In this document: one piece after another, positions 8,774-17,720 of the stretch
Numbering within the stretch: position 1 is the stretch's first letter
How the letters are laid out: each line of letters starts with the position of its first letter
Assembly (NCBI GenBank): GCA_016197205.1
Contig: JACPWG010000055.1
Span: 1 to 52,806, forward strand
DNA from: Planctomycetota bacterium
GTDB lineage: Bacteria > Planctomycetota > MHYJ01 > WSZJ01 > JACPWG01
Direction: 5' to 3'
DNA: 52,806 bases
The notes under the pieces: generated by a model
What the model was told of the DNA's origin: nothing
The model's database searches: none
Seen by the model: the letters and a program-made list of their open reading frames with translations, nothing else
Program-made: the position numbers and the translations under genes

Positions 8774-10698
8774 CCACACGGCTTACGATCTTCACCGCGA
8801 CGCTCGTGCAGGACAGCGCGCTTTCCGTGTCGGGCGTAGACCGGGAGAGCACTTCCGACCAACCCTTCACGGTCGTCGACGGTGTCCCGCTGCTTTCTGG
8901 TCGCGGGCTGAAGGGGGCCGCCGTAGCCATGGCGCGTCGCTTCTTCGAAGAACCCCTCCCGCGGACCGTTTCTGAAGCGTCGACGCGTCGCACCGCCCTC
9001 CGACGCTCCGCGTGGGAATTCGCAAACGCCCGGCCCGCGACCGCCACCATCCCTCGGCTTCGTTCGGGCGTCGGCATCCTGCACAAGACCGGGGCGCGTG
9101 CCCAGGGTGTCCTCTACGACCGTGAGGTAGTAGCCCGCGGCACGGAGTGGCCGTTGGAGTTGCGCGTCGATTGGCGTTACGACCCTACGGAGGCGGTGGA
9201 AGCCGAGGGGATTCTCGGCTATGTTCTCGCACGGCACTGGGCGGAGGGGCGCTGCTGGCTCGGAGGCGGGGTGTCTCGCGGGTTGGGGTGGTGCCGCATC
9301 AAGGATCTTCTCGCATACCGCCTTGACCCCACTGCCTACGACAAATGGGTGGAGAGCGGGCGGAGATCCCTTCCACCCCCCCAGGATAAAATCCCCGAGG
9401 TCGAGCCGACGAAGGATTGGTGCTTCCGGACCCGCGACGTGCGCCTGCGCTTCGGAGAGTACGTCCCAAACGACCAGCAGCCGCCCTGGGGGGTCGACAT
9501 GCTCGCGGTGGGCCCGCATGACAGCGAGCAAGGACTGCAGCCGCCCGGAAGCGGCCAGTGGGCACGCCCGGTATGGACCGGCGAGGAGATGCCTCCTCAG
9601 ACAGACCTCCCGACCGATCGCGCGTTGCTCATGGAGGGGAGCTCGCCGCTCCTCCCCGGCGCGAGCGTGCGCGGACCGATGAGGCATGCGTTCTCCCGGC
9701 GCTGCAACACAACCGGGCCAGGTGTGAAGGATCCCAACCTGGTCCAGGGCGCCGTCGGCGAGAAGGACGAGGCGGGCAGGGTGTTCGGCACTGTGAAGAA
9801 GAGCAGCCGCGTGCTCATCCGCGACGCGGTCGCCGAGCCCGGCTGGGCTGCGGCTCGGCTGCACATGCACGCCGAGGACGAGTTCTCCGCCGGTTCCTTC
9901 GAGAGCGCCAAGCGCGACGCGGTGCGAGTCCTGAAGGGCGATTTCCAGGTCAGAATCGTTGTGGAAGGCCCCAACGACGCGGCCGTCGCTGAGCTGGCCG
10001 TTCAGGTCGACCGGCTCGTGGCACTCGGTGCGCTAGGGCATCTTCCCGTAGGCGGGCATAAGACCCGAGGCGCGGGCTGGGGGCGTTGGAAGTCAGAGGA
10101 CTGGGTCAACGCCGACGTGTTCAAGGCCCGGACCTGGACCGCTGCAGCCGATGCGGCTGAAGAGACAGCCGGCCGGAAGCACCTCGGTACGAGCTCTCGT
10201 TCTGCCTACCGCGAGTGGCGCGAGAGGACTCCGCTCGAAGTGTGCGTGGAAGTCAAGCCCGGGAGGCTGGACACTGCTACCCCCTTGACCCTTGGTGAGG
10301 CGGCGGTCCACGCGCGAGCGGACTTGGGCGGCGAGCTCTTCGCTTGGTGGTGCGAACCATCGGTCGACCTCGACCTGAATGCCGCGCCGCACACCTTCGG
10401 CCGCGCTTGGCCGCGGCACGACAACGTCTTGCGTGTGGAGGAAGCGGCCTTTTTCGCAACGACGGCGGCCTGGCGGGCCGCTCGAACCGCCAACGGCTGG
10501 CGTACGGTGCTCGTGCGAGAAGTGGAGAAGGGAACAGTCGGCGCCGAGACGGTGATCCGGGTAGAGACCCCGGTCCGATTACACCACGACAGCACACGCT
10601 TCTCCGCGGCGGACACCGGAGCGGGCCTGCTCGTGATCCGCGAGTGGCGCTCCGGAGACCAGGTAGTCGGCTACACACTCGGGGAGGGGAAGAAGTGA
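8770..10698 (+). CDS. Double-Cas7 (Csm3-like) RAMP subunit
   Basis: This 642-residue protein has two Cas7-like modules. In the first, DGVPLLSGRGLKGAA follows an aspartate-containing stretch (STSDQPF) and is followed by the glycine-rich GGGVSRGLGW. In the second, SSPLLPGASVRGPMRHAF follows TDLPTDR and is completed by GGHKTRGAGWGRW. Each aspartate sits where Csm3/Cmr4 carry the residue that cuts target RNA, so two cleavages six nucleotides apart are expected. The final ~160 residues match nothing I recognise. The likely counterpart in subtype III-D2 is Cas7-2x. The ATG at 8770 overlaps the preceding stop (ATGA) with AAGGAGG upstream; the open frame before it (from 8560) belongs to the upstream gene's region. 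Confidence 0.82.
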   Translation: MTTRLTIFTATLVQDSALSVSGVDRESTSDQPFTVVDGVPLLSGRGLKGAAVAMARRFFEEPLPRTVSEASTRRTALRRSAWEFANARPATATIPRLRSGVGILHKTGARAQGVLYDREVVARGTEWPLELRVDWRYDPTEAVEAEGILGYVLARHWAEGRCWLGGGVSRGLGWCRIKDLLAYRLDPTAYDKWVESGRRSLPPPQDKIPEVEPTKDWCFRTRDVRLRFGEYVPNDQQPPWGVDMLAVGPHDSEQGLQPPGSGQWARPVWTGEEMPPQTDLPTDRALLMEGSSPLLPGASVRGPMRHAFSRRCNTTGPGVKDPNLVQGAVGEKDEAGRVFGTVKKSSRVLIRDAVAEPGWAAARLHMHAEDEFSAGSFESAKRDAVRVLKGDFQVRIVVEGPNDAAVAELAVQVDRLVALGALGHLPVGGHKTRGAGWGRWKSEDWVNADVFKARTWTAAADAAEETAGRKHLGTSSRSAYREWRERTPLEVCVEVKPGRLDTATPLTLGEAAVHARADLGGELFAWWCEPSVDLDLNAAPHTFGRAWPRHDNVLRVEEAAFFATTAAWRAARTANGWRTVLVREVEKGTVGAETVIRVETPVRLHHDSTRFSAADTGAGLLVIREWRSGDQVVGYTLGEGKK

Positions 10699-13196
10699 GC
10701 GTTGGTACCTTCCGGATCCGCGTGCGCGTCGCAGGCGGAGCCAAACTCAGCTACGTACAGCTCAAGGACAAGCTCGGCAAAGACCTCTTCATCCAAGATG
10801 CCGGTGGCAAGAAGGAGTTCGTGGTTTGCGCGGACACGGAGGAGCGGCTGAAAGAAGTTCGAGCGAAACTGGCCGAGGCCGGGGTCGAGGAGGTCCTCGG
10901 CGGCGCGACGGATGTGGCTGCCCCGAATGCCGGGGGCGCTTTCGGGGCAGGACCGCGGCGCACCGGACCAGCCCACCGACAGCCTCCGGCGTGGCCCCCA
11001 AGGGTGGGAGGTGGCGGCGGACTCCCGCCGCAGCAAGCGGCTCCAGGCCTAAGGAACAAGCCCTACGCGTTCGTCTCACTGCCCGAGACGTTCTCCACTG
11101 CCACACCAATCTGGCACGACGGCTCCGGCACCAAGGGCCGTCTCTCCGGGGAGGTCCGCTTCGAGCTTAGGACGCTGACTCCGATGCTCGTCGGGTGTGA
11201 ACGACAGAAGGTGGTCGACCGAGAATCATCCGGGCCGTGGCCTCTTATGTCTGACCCGGTCGCGGCGAGCACTACTCGAGACGACTTCCTGCGGCGCGCG
11301 GCGGAGGGAGCGTATCCTGACCCGGCCCCGGATCCGAACGCGGCGCGGTTCGAGCGGAAGGTGAGAGAAGTTCACTCAGCTCGCCGGGACTACCTTGTTC
11401 GCCAGGCGCCACACGTGGTGTCTCTCGTTGGCGTCGGGCTGTCTGCGATGCCGAACGAGGCCACTTGGGTCACCAAAGAGAAGGCGGTGCTCTGGCCGCT
11501 CCGCGCACCCTGGGTCCACGGGCCGGTACTAATCCCGGGCGACTCGCTCAAGGGCCTTCTCCGACACGAGCTTGGCGCCATCCTGGGCGCGCCGATGGAG
11601 CGCGTGGCGGAGCGGTCATACTCGTACCGCCCGAACAGCCTCTATGTGGATCCAAGGAGCGGACCGCGGCTCGTGGCGAGGATCGCGCGGATTCCCGCTG
11701 GCGCGGTGCAGCGCCGCTCCCTCGACCCGAAAGATCCCGACTCGCCAAAGGTCAGTGTCCCAACGAGTCTGGAGCTGTTGTCACTCGACCTTCGATATGA
11801 TCGAGACCACGCCCTGCCGGCATCGTGGTATCGCTTCGACCCGCGAGTGGGGGGCGGAGATCCCTACCGCGGTGGGCAAGGGGCAGGCGCGACCTTGAAT
11901 TCGAAGAAGCGCCTCCATCGCCGGGTCGGCGTGAACCCCAGTGGTCCGACGACCTCGACTCCCGTTCCGATCGACGTAATCGAGGGATACTTGCACACCC
12001 TCCGACACCTCACCGACACGCAGTACGGCCACTTCAGTGAGCGGCATCCGGACGTGGGGACGACATTGAGCGCCGACGCGGCGGGTGCGCAGATTCTCCA
12101 AGCCGCGCAAAGCGTTGTCTTCCAACCTGGGGACCTCATTTGGGTAGAATGGGATACCGTGGGGGAAGGGCGGATCGTCTCCTTCGGGTGGCACTACTAT
12201 TACCGCTGGGCATATCAGGATACCGTGCGACATGTGGGCTGGCGGTACACGAGGAGAGCCGGCCTCTTCCCCCTGCCCGACGAGCTGCAAAACGACCCGG
12301 CCAACCTCAAGCTCTCCGCCGTTCGACGGCTGTTCGGGTACACGGGTGACAATGCCGGAAGCAAGGACATTGGGAGGGGGGACCCCAACCACTCCCAACT
12401 CATGGGCCGGCTCTTCGTGAACGCTGCGCTCGAGCTCGTTTCCGCGAGTGATACGGACGAGACTCGCTTCCTGAAACCCACCTTCCTCAAGGAACTGGGC
12501 ATGCCGCGGCCGAGCGCCGTCGAGCACTACCTGAAGCAGCCACATCACCCCGGCTCGCGGCCTTGCGACAACGCAAGCCTCGTCACCTACGGCGATGCCG
12601 CGGGCTACGACACGCCCGGGACGCTCGCCGGGCGGAAGTTCTACCTCGATCGCCCCGACGCCTACACCGGCACACCTTGGGCCGAAGATTCGCCGGCCAA
12701 CCGACTCAATGACCGGAGCACCCTCGCGCTACAGGCCTCCGCCCCGCAACGGCCCTTCCGCTTCACACTCCGCTTTCGCGACCTCGACGCCGCGGAACTC
12801 GTTGCCGTGCTCCTGGCCTTCTGCCCCAACCAATTCGGCAAGTTGGTCAACGGCAAGCACCCCGACGGCTACTGCTCCAAGCTCGGCTACGCTCGCCCGC
12901 TCGGATGGGGAAGCGTGAGGATCGAGGCAAAGGAAATGCTCCTTCTCGACACTGATACTGCGCCGGACGCTCCTGCGTTGAAGCCGGAGCATGTGGCATC
13001 CTGGTTTCAGCTCCACCTCAAGGAGCTCCAAGCCGCAAAGCTCCCGGAATGGCTCGCGATCCACCGCCACAAGCATCCCGACGCCGCGGACTATCCGCGG
13101 CCCAAGGGCCAGCCCAATGGTCCGATCTACACCTATCATACTCAATTGCGGGCGGAGCATTCGCGGTTGCGCCGATACCCGCCGAGGGGCCGATGA
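10695..13196 (+). CDS. Very large Cas7-like RAMP protein (Cas7-insertion / TIGR03986-like)
   Basis: This 833-residue protein has three parts. A ~75-residue alpha/beta N-terminal domain is followed by a Gly/Pro-rich linker (about residues 80-120). A long Cas7-type region carries GPVLIPGDSLKGLLRHE, a segment containing GRKFYLDRPDA, and a C-terminal glycine-rich loop, GYARPLGWGSVRIE. The GRKFY segment recalls the CRISPR-associated TIGR03986 family; that link is from memory. It probably fills the Cas7-with-insertion position of a III-D2-like effector, near one end of the crRNA. The start is the GTG at 10695, which overlaps the upstream stop (GTGA) and follows GGGGAGGGGAAGAA. The next gene starts at its stop codon. 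Confidence 0.75.
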   Translation: MSVGTFRIRVRVAGGAKLSYVQLKDKLGKDLFIQDAGGKKEFVVCADTEERLKEVRAKLAEAGVEEVLGGATDVAAPNAGGAFGAGPRRTGPAHRQPPAWPPRVGGGGGLPPQQAAPGLRNKPYAFVSLPETFSTATPIWHDGSGTKGRLSGEVRFELRTLTPMLVGCERQKVVDRESSGPWPLMSDPVAASTTRDDFLRRAAEGAYPDPAPDPNAARFERKVREVHSARRDYLVRQAPHVVSLVGVGLSAMPNEATWVTKEKAVLWPLRAPWVHGPVLIPGDSLKGLLRHELGAILGAPMERVAERSYSYRPNSLYVDPRSGPRLVARIARIPAGAVQRRSLDPKDPDSPKVSVPTSLELLSLDLRYDRDHALPASWYRFDPRVGGGDPYRGGQGAGATLNSKKRLHRRVGVNPSGPTTSTPVPIDVIEGYLHTLRHLTDTQYGHFSERHPDVGTTLSADAAGAQILQAAQSVVFQPGDLIWVEWDTVGEGRIVSFGWHYYYRWAYQDTVRHVGWRYTRRAGLFPLPDELQNDPANLKLSAVRRLFGYTGDNAGSKDIGRGDPNHSQLMGRLFVNAALELVSASDTDETRFLKPTFLKELGMPRPSAVEHYLKQPHHPGSRPCDNASLVTYGDAAGYDTPGTLAGRKFYLDRPDAYTGTPWAEDSPANRLNDRSTLALQASAPQRPFRFTLRFRDLDAAELVAVLLAFCPNQFGKLVNGKHPDGYCSKLGYARPLGWGSVRIEAKEMLLLDTDTAPDAPALKPEHVASWFQLHLKELQAAKLPEWLAIHRHKHPDAADYPRPKGQPNGPIYTYHTQLRAEHSRLRRYPPRGR

Positions 13197-14686
13197 TGAG
13201 TACTCTCCTCATCCTGACCACCGGGCTTACCGATGTGCAGCTCCTGGTAGGAAAAGAGCGTCAGGAGTTCGACAAGTTCTGCTGCGCTGCGCTCCACGCC
13301 GAACTGAAGGACAACGGCCGGTGGTCCCTCACCGACAGCAACGTTCCCAAGTCGCAGAACAGGGCCACCGCCCTCCCCTCGGACGCCATTAGGCTCTGCA
13401 CGCCAAAGCTCGATGCAGTGCTCGGCTACTGCGAAAGAGCGAAATTGAAGGTCGTCCGGGCCCTCGTGCTCGACACGCGAAGGGATCCGTCCGTGGCCTC
13501 CGGCGATCCGGGCTACGCCGGAGAGGTGCTCGCCCGTAGACTCTGGGAGAAGCTCAACGTCCCAGTTTCCATCGGGACGTACCTCTCCGGCGCCGAGCGG
13601 CTAGAGGGCCCCCCGCACGGCGATCCACGTGACGCGACGGTTCGCCGCGACGTGGTCGCCCGTATCGACTCCACGGTGCGACAGGTCGTCAAGGAACCTG
13701 GTCTGACGCGGATCGTGCTCGCTGCAACCGGTGGATTCCCGGCCGTGAAGTCGCTGGTCGAGGGGGTGGTCCGCCTTCATGCGAGGAGCATCCCGGTTTC
13801 AGTCCTCGACGTCCCAGATGCCGTCGGAGCAGGCGGCACCCGTCTCGACCGGGCGGTCGCCCGCACCGAGGTGCCGAGCCCCCATGCCTCCTTCGAAGCG
13901 CGCCGGCACGCCCTCGAGCTTGTCCGCGAAGGGAACTTGATCGGCGCTTGGGGCGCCGTGCGGCATCTCGACGGCGATTCGGGAGAGAAGCAGTGGACGC
14001 GAGTGTTCAGGTGGCTTTACCTGTGGGCCTCGTCGCTCCCCCTTCCGGACGACTGCGATCTTGATTTCCTTCGGAATGGACGAAGTGCGGTCCGTGCGGC
14101 GCTGCGGGTCGAGCTTGCCCTGACGGCCGGCGACATTCCGGCGGCGACCCATGGCACCGTCGCGTTCTTCGAGGCGGCGCTTTGGGACCACCTGCTGGAA
14201 GGACGCCTCGTCAAGCACCGCACGAAGCCGCGACTCTTCAGCGCGAAGATGACTCCGGCGGCCGACCTGGTGCAGGATCGCGGGCAGTCCTTCGAGGAGA
14301 ACCGCCGCCGCCCATTTGAGGTGGACACAGGAGTGCCGAACGGTCGGGTCCCGTGGTACCGCATCTGGGACAACGATGCGCAAAGCATTCGGCTGGCCGA
14401 CGAGTACCTCCACAGGCCGGCACTCGTGGCCCTCGGCAGGGCCGTCCACCATGTCCGTTTTCTACGCAACGATGTCGTCCATGGCGCGCCGACCCCAGAG
14501 TTACTGACGACCGCCCAGTCCGGAATGCAGAAGCGCCGGCTCTGGTCGGAAGAAAACCGCTTCCTGTGCCAACCGCTGGTCGTTGCCGTGCTTGAGGAAC
14601 TGGGCGTCCAGGCCGCGCCGACTCTGGCCCACAAGCTCGTAGAACTCGTCGAGTCCCGGATCCTCGCCTATCGGAGCGGCGCGTAG
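13196..14686 (+). CDS. CARF-HEPN ribonuclease (Csm6/Csx1 family)
   Basis: This 496-residue protein is the expected ancillary effector for cyclic oligoadenylates made by the Cas10. The N-terminal half looks like a CARF domain: a Rossmann-like LLILTTGLTDVQLLV strand at the start and, near residue 180, VLAATGGFPAVKSLVEG, similar to the ligand-binding TGG segment of Csm6. The C-terminal half has a HEPN ribonuclease motif R-X4-H, RNDVVH (R424 to H429). Ligand binding to CARF dimers normally switches on HEPN cleavage of RNA. Two ATGs, 13193 and 13196, are possible; 13196 has better spacing from GAGGGG and shares its A with the upstream stop. The sequence does not say whether it is called Csm6 or Csx1. 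Confidence 0.85.
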   Translation: MSTLLILTTGLTDVQLLVGKERQEFDKFCCAALHAELKDNGRWSLTDSNVPKSQNRATALPSDAIRLCTPKLDAVLGYCERAKLKVVRALVLDTRRDPSVASGDPGYAGEVLARRLWEKLNVPVSIGTYLSGAERLEGPPHGDPRDATVRRDVVARIDSTVRQVVKEPGLTRIVLAATGGFPAVKSLVEGVVRLHARSIPVSVLDVPDAVGAGGTRLDRAVARTEVPSPHASFEARRHALELVREGNLIGAWGAVRHLDGDSGEKQWTRVFRWLYLWASSLPLPDDCDLDFLRNGRSAVRAALRVELALTAGDIPAATHGTVAFFEAALWDHLLEGRLVKHRTKPRLFSAKMTPAADLVQDRGQSFEENRRRPFEVDTGVPNGRVPWYRIWDNDAQSIRLADEYLHRPALVALGRAVHHVRFLRNDVVHGAPTPELLTTAQSGMQKRRLWSEENRFLCQPLVVAVLEELGVQAAPTLAHKLVELVESRILAYRSGA

Positions 14687-14718
14687 TCCGGCCGCGTTGC
14701 GCGATTCAGAGCCTCGCC

Positions 14719-15690
14719 ATGCAATACCAATCGCAAGTCCTCCGGCTGCGCATCCTCACCCCAGGGGCACTCCTCCCGTGGATCGGGCCGGCCCTGCGCG
14801 GGATGGTTGCCCGCAGCTTCAAGGCGCAGGTTTGTCGTCTGCCCATCGAAGAACGGGCGTCTCTCGGGAGGTATTGCAGCGGCTGCCGCCTCCACGTCGG
14901 CTGTCCCTACGGCGAGACCTTCGAGCCCGAAGCCGGGCCGGAAGCCAAGGTCTTCCGCGGCCAGGACCAGGTCGCGCGCCCGATCGTCCTGGCGCCATAT
15001 TTCCCGCTCCCCGCCCAGGCTGGACCTGGAGACGAGTTTCCGGTCCGGCTCACGCTCGTCGGCGCGGCTGGCAAGCATCGTGCGGCCGTGATCGAGGCGC
15101 TGGACCGGGCCGGGAGACCGCTGGCCGCCGACACGAGCGGCCGCCGGGCTGAGTACGGAGGCGGCCTCGGTCTGGACGGCATTGGAGTCCAGATCTGCGA
15201 CGAAGATTCGGACGAGCGGCTTGCGTGCGACCTCTCCGCGGCGGACTTGCCGGCGCAGCCCGAGTCCGTTGTGGGGCGCGTACCACGGCTGACTCTCGTT
15301 CTTTCGGCGCCGCTCTTCCTGCGCTCCGAGGGGGAGGACGGGTGCCGTCAGGCGGTCCAGCACCCTACCTTCTCCCACCTCTTACGAGCATCCTTGCGCG
15401 CGGTCGGACGTGCCTTCGCGACCTACGATGCGCCGCTCGCGGTGGATTTCGCCGCGCTCAAAGCCGCGGCGGAGGGAGTGCCGCGAATCCGCGACTCATT
15501 CCAGCCCTTCTACCAGGGCAGGTCGTCCTCCCGCACCGGCGAGCGCTGGACACTGCAGGGCGTGGTTGGGGAAGCCACTTTTGCCGACGTCCCCCTCGCC
15601 CTCGTACCCTGGCTGGTCTGGGGCGGTCGCGTGCACGTTGGAGAACACAGGGTCGCCGGGGCGGGAACCTGGCGGATCGTCCTGGACTGA
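14719..15690 (+). CDS. cas6: Cas6-family pre-crRNA endoribonuclease
   Basis: This 323-residue protein resembles the Cas6 RAMP family that cuts repeat RNA. The last ~25 residues form the glycine-rich loop (GGRVHVGEHRVAGAGTWRI) that ends Cas6 proteins. A cysteine cluster, YCSGCRLHVGCPYG (C53, C56, C62, with C39 nearby), is seen in one Cas6 subfamily and may bind a metal. It would cut the array transcript in each repeat after the GGCCG/CGGCC hairpin, leaving the GUUGAAAC handle. The gene starts 32 bp after the CARF-HEPN gene on the same strand. I could not pick out the catalytic histidine. Confidence 0.8.
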   Translation: MQYQSQVLRLRILTPGALLPWIGPALRGMVARSFKAQVCRLPIEERASLGRYCSGCRLHVGCPYGETFEPEAGPEAKVFRGQDQVARPIVLAPYFPLPAQAGPGDEFPVRLTLVGAAGKHRAAVIEALDRAGRPLAADTSGRRAEYGGGLGLDGIGVQICDEDSDERLACDLSAADLPAQPESVVGRVPRLTLVLSAPLFLRSEGEDGCRQAVQHPTFSHLLRASLRAVGRAFATYDAPLAVDFAALKAAAEGVPRIRDSFQPFYQGRSSSRTGERWTLQGVVGEATFADVPLALVPWLVWGGRVHVGEHRVAGAGTWRIVLD

Positions 15691-15840
15691 GCCGCGGCAC
15701 TTGCGCACTGCGGCCGTGCGTGATAGAGTGCCATTTCACTCAGTGCGCGGAGGCGCCCAAGGAGCCTTCGCCGGGCGCGGCTCACCACTTGGCAAATGGA
15801 TCCCTCAAGGGAAACTCATCCGCAGAGGCACGAAGGGAAG

Positions 15841-16965
15841 ATGCCTGGCATACACTGGCGGCTCTACATCGACGAATCCGGCGATTTCGACAGACCCAGG
15901 ACGCCGGTGATCGGCGCGCTCCTTGCCCGGCAGGACCACCCGGGAATATCTCCTGGGCGCTTGTGCTACGTCCTTTCTCACGCCGCCCCACACGTGCCAT
16001 GGCCGATCCATGGCTTTTTCCTCCACCAGCCGGCAATGCACGCTGCATGGGCGTGCGCGGCTCCTCATCCCTATATCCCGCCGGCCGGGGTCGCCGCTGC
16101 CCGGCGCGTGTTCCTTGAACGGAACTCGACCCTTTTGGCGCGGATTGAGGCCAACATCCAGGCAAAACGCGACCCCGCACGAGCCGATGCCCAGGCCCTC
16201 GACGGCCTGCTGCAAGTAGCGGATCCTGTCTTGCACTCCGTCTTCCGTAGAGTCGCGAACGAGACGGTTCGCCGGGTCGTCGACGTCCTCTCCGGACTTG
16301 CGGCGCCGGAAGGCGTTTCTGAATGCTGGGTGCTGGGCACCGCCGAAGGCGAGGACGGAGACGCCATCCCGAGTGAGCCCGGCGTCCCGGATCGTTACCT
16401 CACGCTGCTTGCCTGTCTCCTCCAGCGTGTGATGGACTCGCTCGCCTTGTGCGGCGGATTGCAGGAGGTCGAAATCCTCCCTCTGGAACGGGACGTCGCC
16501 GGTCCGATGCCCGGCCGCCGGATCCGTCTCCACCGCGGGCATGTTGCCGAAGCCGCGCGGCGAGCGACCGGCGAGGTGAGCGAGCGCCCGACCTGGCGCC
16601 GCGGTCAGACGTCGGTGACCTTCGTTCCGCTGGATCCTGTCGCCTGGAATCAGCGGTTGCATCCTGCTCTCGTGCTCGCGGACCTTGTGGCCATTTCGAT
16701 GTCCGGCCCCCTGCGGACCTCGAATTGCCTGAAACAAGTCACGGACGAAGTTCGATATCGACTGGGAGTCGAGCCGGTAGACTCCGCCCGGCTCCCGACT
16801 CTTTCGGCGAGCGGAGAGGTGGCGGCATGTGTCGCCGACGGTCGCCACTTCCGCTTCGGCACCGACGAGGCTGCTCGCCGAGTTCCAAGGGTTACGGCTT
16901 CCCCCGTCCGCGTCTGGGCTTGGCAGCAGGCGATCACATGGGCCGGCGCGCTCACAAGACCATGA
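15841..16965 (+). CDS. DUF3800-family protein, predicted RNase H-fold enzyme
   Basis: This 374-residue protein starts with the DUF3800 signature WRLYIDESGDF (D11, E12, D15). Near the C-terminus it has HPALVLADLVAI with D281, the second conserved acidic site. The family is predicted to have an RNase H-like fold with clustered acidic residues, so nuclease activity is plausible but unproven. DUF3800 proteins are common in defence and mobile regions. It lies 150 bp after cas6 and directly before the sigma-like gene, whose ribosome site overlaps this gene's stop, so it is probably co-expressed with the cassette. The ATG at 15841 follows GAAGGGAAG; an upstream in-frame ATG at 15796 would add 15 residues. 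Confidence 0.7.
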   Translation: MPGIHWRLYIDESGDFDRPRTPVIGALLARQDHPGISPGRLCYVLSHAAPHVPWPIHGFFLHQPAMHAAWACAAPHPYIPPAGVAAARRVFLERNSTLLARIEANIQAKRDPARADAQALDGLLQVADPVLHSVFRRVANETVRRVVDVLSGLAAPEGVSECWVLGTAEGEDGDAIPSEPGVPDRYLTLLACLLQRVMDSLALCGGLQEVEILPLERDVAGPMPGRRIRLHRGHVAEAARRATGEVSERPTWRRGQTSVTFVPLDPVAWNQRLHPALVLADLVAISMSGPLRTSNCLKQVTDEVRYRLGVEPVDSARLPTLSASGEVAACVADGRHFRFGTDEAARRVPRVTASPVRVWAWQQAITWAGALTRP

Positions 16966-16975
16966 GGGCTGAGCC

Positions 16976-17668
16976 TTGGACCTCGTGACGGCCTTTCGAA
17001 CCCTCGCACCGATTGCACCTGAGACGCCTTCGGAGTTGCGTGCGCTTCGCGGCACCGCCGCCGCCGTCCTCTTGGCGGAGCTCAAGAGGCTTGCTGGAAC
17101 CCTTCGGAAGCGGGGAATCCAAGATCACGATGTGGAGGACGCCGTCGCGCAGATCATCTACAAGCTTACGCGAGGCGGTCCCCGTGAGGGTTCCCGAGCG
17201 CGCACGGGCGACTCCGAGGTTCGAGCCTACCTGTGCAAGGCATTGAAGAACGAGGGAATTTCGATCCACGAAGACAACAGAGGACTTCAGGAGTTCGGGG
17301 ACTTCGACCCACCTGCGCCTGCAACGCACAGGGAGCTTGAGCCCGAGGCCGAGAGTGCGCAGGCACTGTTCGAACGCCTCGTGCATCATGTGGCAGCCGG
17401 GATGCAAGCGCGTGCGGCCACCGATTTGCGGGCCACGGTGGCAGAGTTGCTCGGACTCGTTCGCAAAGAAATCCGAACTGCCGACCTGATTCCTTCGGGG
17501 AAGGAGGGACCGGCGGGCAAGGATCCTGCCGGCGCGCTCCATCAGCGGCACACGCGAGCTCGGGAGAGACTGCTGCTTGGAGTGGGAGAAATGTACCTTG
17601 CCAAGGAGGTCAGCCTGAAGGACGGACTGCTTCTGGAGCGGATGGTCGGCTGCTTGAAGAGGCGGTAG
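16976..17668 (+). CDS. Diverged sigma-70/ECF-like protein in a CRISPR operon
   Basis: This 230-residue protein resembles ECF sigma factors in its first half. IQDHDVEDAVAQIIYKL followed by VRAYLCKALKNEGIS is the pattern of sigma region 2 (acidic EDAVQ-type helix, then a VRAWL..IARN-type helix). The C-terminus has ALHQRHTRARERLL, like the end of region 4, but the helix-turn-helix before it is poorly conserved. Start codon: TTG at 16976 with GAGGG 7 nt upstream, or GTG at 16985. Its place in an operon with a Lon-type protease matches known CRISPR protease pathways, where a sigma factor is held by an inhibitor until cleavage. The role is inferred; it could be another helical protein with chance similarity. 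Confidence 0.5.
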   Translation: MDLVTAFRTLAPIAPETPSELRALRGTAAAVLLAELKRLAGTLRKRGIQDHDVEDAVAQIIYKLTRGGPREGSRARTGDSEVRAYLCKALKNEGISIHEDNRGLQEFGDFDPPAPATHRELEPEAESAQALFERLVHHVAAGMQARAATDLRATVAELLGLVRKEIRTADLIPSGKEGPAGKDPAGALHQRHTRARERLLLGVGEMYLAKEVSLKDGLLLERMVGCLKRR

Positions 17669-17720
17669 CCGCCCAGCGTGAACCGCACGACTCTCACCCG
17701 GCGGATTGTCAGCTAACGCC

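Noticed and set aside
15701..15727. Possible promoter TTGCGC ... GATAGA before the DUF3800 gene
   Set aside because: The spacing is only 15 bp and both boxes are weak; not listed as a feature.
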